From Lachnospiraceae bacterium (GTDB taxonomy: Bacteria; Bacillota; Clostridia; Lachnospirales; Lachnospiraceae), in NCBI GenBank assembly GCA_014804495.1, contig JAAUZS010000038.1:1-8974 (forward strand): DNA of 8,974 nt, read 5' to 3'. The notes under the pieces are model-generated. The model saw only the letters and a program-made list of their open reading frames with translations. It was not told where the DNA came from and did no database searches. Positions 7,027-8,974 of this stretch are shown here, one piece after another. Position numbers and translations under genes: made by a program. Position 1 is the first letter of the stretch. Each line of letters begins with the position of its first letter.

Positions 7027-7062
7027 ACATCAGGGTAGATAGAGGCAGAGATTATATAACGT

Positions 7063-7096
7063 AAAAACAGTCATCTTAATTGGGATGGCTGTTTTT
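7063..7096 (+). terminator. Intrinsic terminator after the kinase operon, probably bidirectional
   Basis: AAAAACAGTCATC (7063-7075) pairs with GATGGCTGTTTTT (7084-7096), 13 pairs with one G-U, around an eight-base loop. The right arm ends in a U-run and the left arm begins with an A-run, so it can also stop the convergent regulator gene that ends at 7138. Confidence 0.85.
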
Positions 7097-7137
7097 GCGT
7101 ATAATCAGAAAAAAGAAATATCGAATCACATCTGTAT

Positions 7138-7563
7138 TCATACTTTGCTCAGTTTATGCAAAGACAAAATCCAAAACAAAAATGTCAATCCCAGAAATAT
7201 CCAAGGTATTGCACCATTAAGAAATTGAATGACAGGATTATTTTCATAAAGTTTACAAAGTACAAGTACCATAATACCGGATAATATAGAAATCATTGCA
7301 TAGTTTAGAATTTTCCTCTCGGTTTTGCTTATTTCGGCATCTTGTTCAATTTTTTCCATCATAGCTATATCTCCTTTCAATAGCTCATCCAGACTTATTT
7401 TGTAGAGTTCGCTCATTCGAATTACACTCAATATATCCGGTAATGATTTTCCGTTTTCCCAATTTGAAATAGTTTGTCTGGAAACCATCAGGCTTTCTGC
7501 TGCTTGTGTCTGCGTGAGATTATTTTCCTCGCGGGCATTTTTAATCTTATCTCCAATATTCAT
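7138..7563 (-). CDS. XRE-family HTH regulator with C-terminal membrane segments
   Basis: The 141-residue protein has an N-terminal helix-turn-helix of the Cro/cI (HTH_3) type (residues about 5-61): IKNAREENNLTQTQAAESL, with the recognition helix VSRQTISNWENG at 27-38. After a charged linker, two hydrophobic segments (about 85-105 and 114-135) predict a membrane-attached regulator; such proteins are common in Firmicutes. AAGGAG precedes the ATG (complement of 7570-7580 region) and fixes the start. It is convergent with the aldo/keto reductase and divergent from the small gene at 7862. The perfect inverted repeat at 7649-7666 in the shared upstream region is a candidate operator. Target genes are unknown; the nearby ABC transporter is one possibility, by proximity only. 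Confidence 0.9.
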   Translation of the reverse strand: MNIGDKIKNAREENNLTQTQAAESLMVSRQTISNWENGKSLPDILSVIRMSELYKISLDELLKGDIAMMEKIEQDAEISKTERKILNYAMISILSGIMVLVLCKLYENNPVIQFLNGAIPWIFLGLTFLFWILSLHKLSKV

Positions 7564-7648
7564 TTAAGACATTCTCCTTTCGACTATGAGTTTAGCAAAT
7601 TCCAATATATTTTTCTATCAAAAGTCTTTTCCAAAAGAAGAAGATGTG

Positions 7649-7666
7649 TGTCAAAATTCTTTGACA
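7649..7666. promoter_or_regulatory. Candidate operator: perfect inverted repeat TGTCAAA-N4-TTTGACA
   Basis: TGTCAAA (7649-7655) and TTTGACA (7660-7666) are perfect inverted arms around ATTC. The site is 86 bp upstream of the XRE start codon and about 120 bp upstream of the rightward promoter. Size and symmetry suit a dimeric HTH protein. Each strand also reads TTGACA, a -35 consensus, but neither has a fitting -10 at 16-18 bp. Confidence 0.45.
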
Positions 7667-7785
7667 TAGTTATTTGCACCTACAACACTTTTTTGCTCTT
7701 TATTATTTGCATTATTATGCGTGCTGTATGAGGGGTTGCTTACACTTATAGCATTTATTCAAAATCGAACGAAAACTAAGATATA

Positions 7786-7815
7786 TTAGACTTTACGTTT
7801 TAATTATGGTATACT
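7786..7815 (+). promoter_or_regulatory. Promoter of the small ORF at 7862
   Basis: TTAGAC (7786-7791) and TATACT (7810-7815) are separated by 18 bp and fit a sigma-A promoter. The predicted start near 7822 leaves a leader of about 40 bases before the ATG. Confidence 0.5.
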
Positions 7816-7861
7816 AAATGCAACCTGATAACTGGTTTCATATAATCGGGAGGTGAATATA

Positions 7862-8053
7862 ATGCCTACTAATGGTGAAATAATAGAAAGAACTGTACTG
7901 GATTTTCAAAAGGTGCAGGCTCATATGAAAAATGCGAAAAGAGAAAATGCAACAGAAACATATGAGGGGCTGAAAAAAGACTATCGTTCTTTAAAAGCAG
8001 TTCTGACTTCTTTAGGTGTAAATCTGACAGATATTGATGAAATAAAAGAATAG
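7862..8053 (+). CDS. Small hypothetical protein of 63 residues
   Basis: I do not recognise this family. The product is hydrophilic and predicted mostly helical (MPTNGEIIERTVLDFQKVQ..., ending in a conserved-looking SLGVNLTDIDEIKE), with many Lys and Glu and no signal peptide or membrane segment. The start is ATG 7862, since GGGAGG (7848-7853) lies eight bases ahead; the alternative GTG at 7853 overlaps that ribosome binding site. It has its own promoter and strong translation signals, so it is likely expressed. No terminator lies between it and the predicted RNA gene that starts near 8142. It could be a small regulatory or adaptor protein; there is no evidence to choose. Confidence 0.7.
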   Translation: MPTNGEIIERTVLDFQKVQAHMKNAKRENATETYEGLKKDYRSLKAVLTSLGVNLTDIDEIKE

Positions 8054-8106
8054 AGGAGTAGTAAATAATTCGGACGTTAGTATGATGGAGCGGCAGAAAA
8101 AGATAC

Positions 8107-8135
8107 TTGACAAATCTTTCTGAATACTATATCAT
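8107..8135 (+). promoter_or_regulatory. Near-consensus sigma-A promoter of the predicted small RNA
   Basis: A perfect -35 TTGACA (8107-8112) and TATCAT (8130-8135, 5 of 6) are separated by exactly 17 bp. Transcription would start about 8142, the first base of the long closing stem. It is the strongest promoter match in the window. Confidence 0.75.
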
Positions 8136-8141
8136 GATACG

Positions 8142-8331
8142 CATGTTAAGTGTAATTGTAATGGAGAAAAATGCAAAGTAAATATTGCAGGGATAATTTT
8201 CAGTTTGCGCTAGAAGTATGCCCATTGGCTGGCAGCATATGTTGCCAACGTTTTCGCCTTACAATTGCTTAACATGGTGGTATCTATATTTTTAAAATGA
8301 TGTGAGCATGACTGTACGGTCATGTTTTTTT
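8142..8331 (+). ncRNA. Predicted structured small RNA of about 190 nt, family unknown
   Basis: A long closing stem joins CATGTTAAGTGTAATTGTAA (8142-8161) to TTACAATTGCTTAACATG (8259-8276), near-perfect with a two-base bulge. It continues inward as GG/CC and GAAAA/TTTTC (8163-8170 with 8251-8258), about 25 pairs in all. The interior holds three hairpins: TGCAA/TTGCA (8172-8176, 8185-8189), GGG-ATA-TTC with GAA-TAT-CCC (8190-8201, 8213-8223) and TTGGC/GCCAA or GGCAGC/GTTGCC (8225-8248). A strong promoter positioned to start at 8142 and a U-tract terminator at 8307-8331 frame it. There are no coding signals inside. The size and rod-like closing stem recall 6S RNA, but the three-branched interior does not fit it well. 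I see no T-box, SRP, tmRNA or RNase P hallmarks. A miniature inverted-repeat element is the main alternative. Confidence 0.6.
8307..8331 (+). terminator. Intrinsic terminator of the predicted small RNA
   Basis: CATGAC (8307-8312) pairs with GTCATG (8319-8324) around a six-base loop, followed by seven T (8325-8331). This is a compact but classical rho-independent terminator. It could also end readthrough from the small protein gene. Confidence 0.8.
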
Positions 8332-8375
8332 ACGCCTTTTAGAAAGTATAGTGAGAAATCATATATAGATGAAAG

Positions 8376-8420
8376 GACCATGGATTCTTAATGTAATTAG
8401 GGTATCCATGGTCTTTTTTT
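8376..8420 (+). terminator. Second intrinsic terminator upstream of the ABC gene (possible attenuator)
   Basis: GACCATGGAT (8376-8385) pairs perfectly with ATCCATGGTC (8404-8413), followed by seven T (8414-8420); flanking A and T runs extend the stem. The loop is 18 bases. A weak promoter-like pair just upstream (TTTAGA 8338-8343, TATATA 8362-8367, spacing 18) would start transcription only a few bases before the hairpin. It may be a backup terminator or an attenuator before the ABC gene. Confidence 0.8.
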
Positions 8421-8445
8421 GCTATATAGGTACTTTAACTTAGTG

Positions 8446-8472
8446 TTGCAGTCAGTTATGTAAAGACTGCAA
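8446..8472. promoter_or_regulatory. Perfect 8-bp inverted repeat just upstream of the ABC transporter gene
   Basis: TTGCAGTC (8446-8453) and GACTGCAA (8465-8472) are perfect inverted arms with an 11-bp spacer, ending five bases before the GGGAGG ribosome binding site (8478-8483). It could be a repressor operator or an mRNA hairpin. A poor promoter match (TTTAAC 8434-8439, TATGTA 8457-8462) would overlap it, which favours the operator reading only weakly. Confidence 0.5.
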
Positions 8473-8492
8473 AGAGAGGGAGGATGATTAAA

Positions 8493-8974
8493 ATGAAGCA
8501 AATAATTATCAAAACAGAAAATTTAGTAAAAACATACCGCAGATACAGGAAAAGAGAGGGTATCGGCGGCAGTATAGCAAGTTTGTGGAAACGTGATTAT
8601 GAGGAAAAAACAGCGGTGAATCATATTGATTTGTCCGTGGAAGAGGGCGAATTTATCGGGCTGATTGGACCGAACGGCGCGGGCAAGACGACTTTGATTA
8701 AAATGCTGACAGGTATCATTGCACCGACAGAAGGGAGCATTGATGTACTCGGGTTTTATCCGAATGATTTAAAAAATGCCTTTAAAAAGCAATATGCCGT
8801 AGTCATGGGGCAAAAGAGCCAGCTCTTTTTTGAACTGACAGTAAACGATACACTGCGTCTGTTCAAAGAAATATACGAAATTTCGGAGAACGAGTTTCTT
8901 GGCAATAAGCAATATTTTGTGGAACTGTTTGGCGTACAGGAGCTGATGGATGTTCAGGTAAGGACTCTGTCACT
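8493..8974 (+). CDS. ABC transporter ATP-binding protein, 3' part outside the window
   Basis: The first 160 codons of an ABC ATPase are present; no stop appears before the window ends. The start ATG 8493 has GGGAGG (8478-8483) nine bases ahead; an in-frame ATG at 8484 directly abuts that site and is less likely. Walker A is GPNGAGKTT (59-67, catalytic K65) and the Q-loop glutamine is Q107 in VVMGQKSQLFF. The sequence stops at VRTLS (156-160), where the signature motif begins. The extended N-terminus before the nucleotide-binding core (RKREGIGGSIASLWKRDYEEKTAVNHIDL) and the VRTLS junction fit the ABC-2 type, NatA/daunorubicin-like ATPase group (COG4586 style), which typically pairs with membrane genes immediately downstream. 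The substrate is unknown. Confidence 0.93.
   Translation, partial: MKQIIIKTENLVKTYRRYRKREGIGGSIASLWKRDYEEKTAVNHIDLSVEEGEFIGLIGPNGAGKTTLIKMLTGIIAPTEGSIDVLGFYPNDLKNAFKKQYAVVMGQKSQLFFELTVNDTLRLFKEIYEISENEFLGNKQYFVELFGVQELMDVQVRTLS

Larger units (their letters stand above)
7564..7861. other. Divergent intergenic region between the XRE gene and the small ORF
   Basis: This 298-bp AT-rich stretch has no gene I can support. It holds the ribosome binding site of the XRE gene, a 7-bp perfect inverted repeat (7649-7666) and a promoter for the rightward gene (7786-7815). I found no convincing promoter for the leftward XRE gene. Confidence 0.6.
8054..8492. other. Long non-coding stretch with RNA gene, two terminators and an inverted repeat
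   Basis: This 439-bp interval has no protein gene I can support. From left to right it contains a sigma-A promoter (8107-8135), a heavily structured region (8142-8276), a terminator (8307-8331), a possible weak promoter (8338-8367), a second terminator (8376-8420) and an inverted repeat (8446-8472) just before the ABC gene. Each is listed separately. Confidence 0.7.

Noticed and set aside
7474..7731. 85-codon plus-strand frame across the XRE 5' end and intergenic region
   Set aside because: It is antisense to a clear HTH gene, has no ribosome binding site and no recognisable product.
8128..8292. A miniature inverted-repeat transposable element instead of an RNA gene
   Set aside because: The inverted repeat extends imperfectly beyond the predicted transcript (GATAC/GTATC at 8136-8140 and 8280-8284), which keeps this possible. 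However, no clear target duplication is visible, and the promoter and terminator placement fit an RNA gene better.
8142..8331. Assignment of the structured RNA as 6S RNA (ssrS)
   Set aside because: The length and long closing stem are similar, but the interior has three hairpins rather than a single central bubble and terminal stem. I cannot support the name without a covariance search.
1..8974. CRISPR arrays, tRNA and rRNA genes
   Set aside because: No regularly spaced direct repeats, and no tRNA arms or rRNA motifs were seen by eye on either strand.

Overview
The window looks like a chromosomal segment from an anaerobic, low-to-moderate GC Firmicute, most likely a Clostridia/Lachnospiraceae-type gut bacterium. 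The evidence is strong GGAGG-type ribosome binding sites, Gram-positive style lipoproteins, a ferredoxin-tailed aldo/keto reductase, U-tract terminators and the flavour of the protein families. The species cannot be fixed from sequence alone.

Layout, left to right. (1) Positions 1-190 are an unassigned segment with a strong hairpin (120-150). It abuts the truncated 5' side of a MATE efflux gene (about 191-1189), which also carries an in-frame TAA at 797-799, so this is a decayed transporter. (2) csaA (1233-1562) encodes a small tRNA-binding-domain chaperone; its last codons and stop are tandemly duplicated. (3) A cyclophilin-like lipoprotein (1664-2215) has a second, ideal ribosome binding site and in-frame ATG exactly at the start of its folded domain. 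(4) A same-strand cluster runs from 2327 to 7026: a membrane hybrid sensor histidine kinase, an extracellular solute-binding lipoprotein only 14 bp downstream, and an aldo/keto reductase with two C-terminal [4Fe-4S] motifs. It ends in a U-tract terminator (7063-7096). No permease, ATPase or DNA-binding response regulator lies in the cluster. (5) A convergent gene on the minus strand (7138-7563) encodes an XRE-type HTH regulator with two C-terminal membrane segments. (6) A small unknown protein (7862-8053) has its own promoter. (7) A 439-bp non-coding stretch (8054-8492) contains what looks like a complete small RNA gene. It has a near-consensus sigma-A promoter (TTGACA, 17 bp, TATCAT). Its predicted start falls on the first base of a long closing stem, three internal hairpins follow, and it ends in an intrinsic terminator. 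A second terminator and a perfect 8-bp inverted repeat follow. (8) The window ends inside an ABC transporter ATPase gene (from 8493), cut off at its signature motif.

How the genes may work together. The kinase and the solute-binding lipoprotein are probably co-translated and could form a ligand-sensing pair, in which the binding protein presents a solute to the kinase's extracellular domain; this is inference. The aldo/keto reductase could be a metabolic partner. The most noteworthy unexplained element is the predicted RNA at about 8142-8331; I could not match it to a known RNA family by eye.
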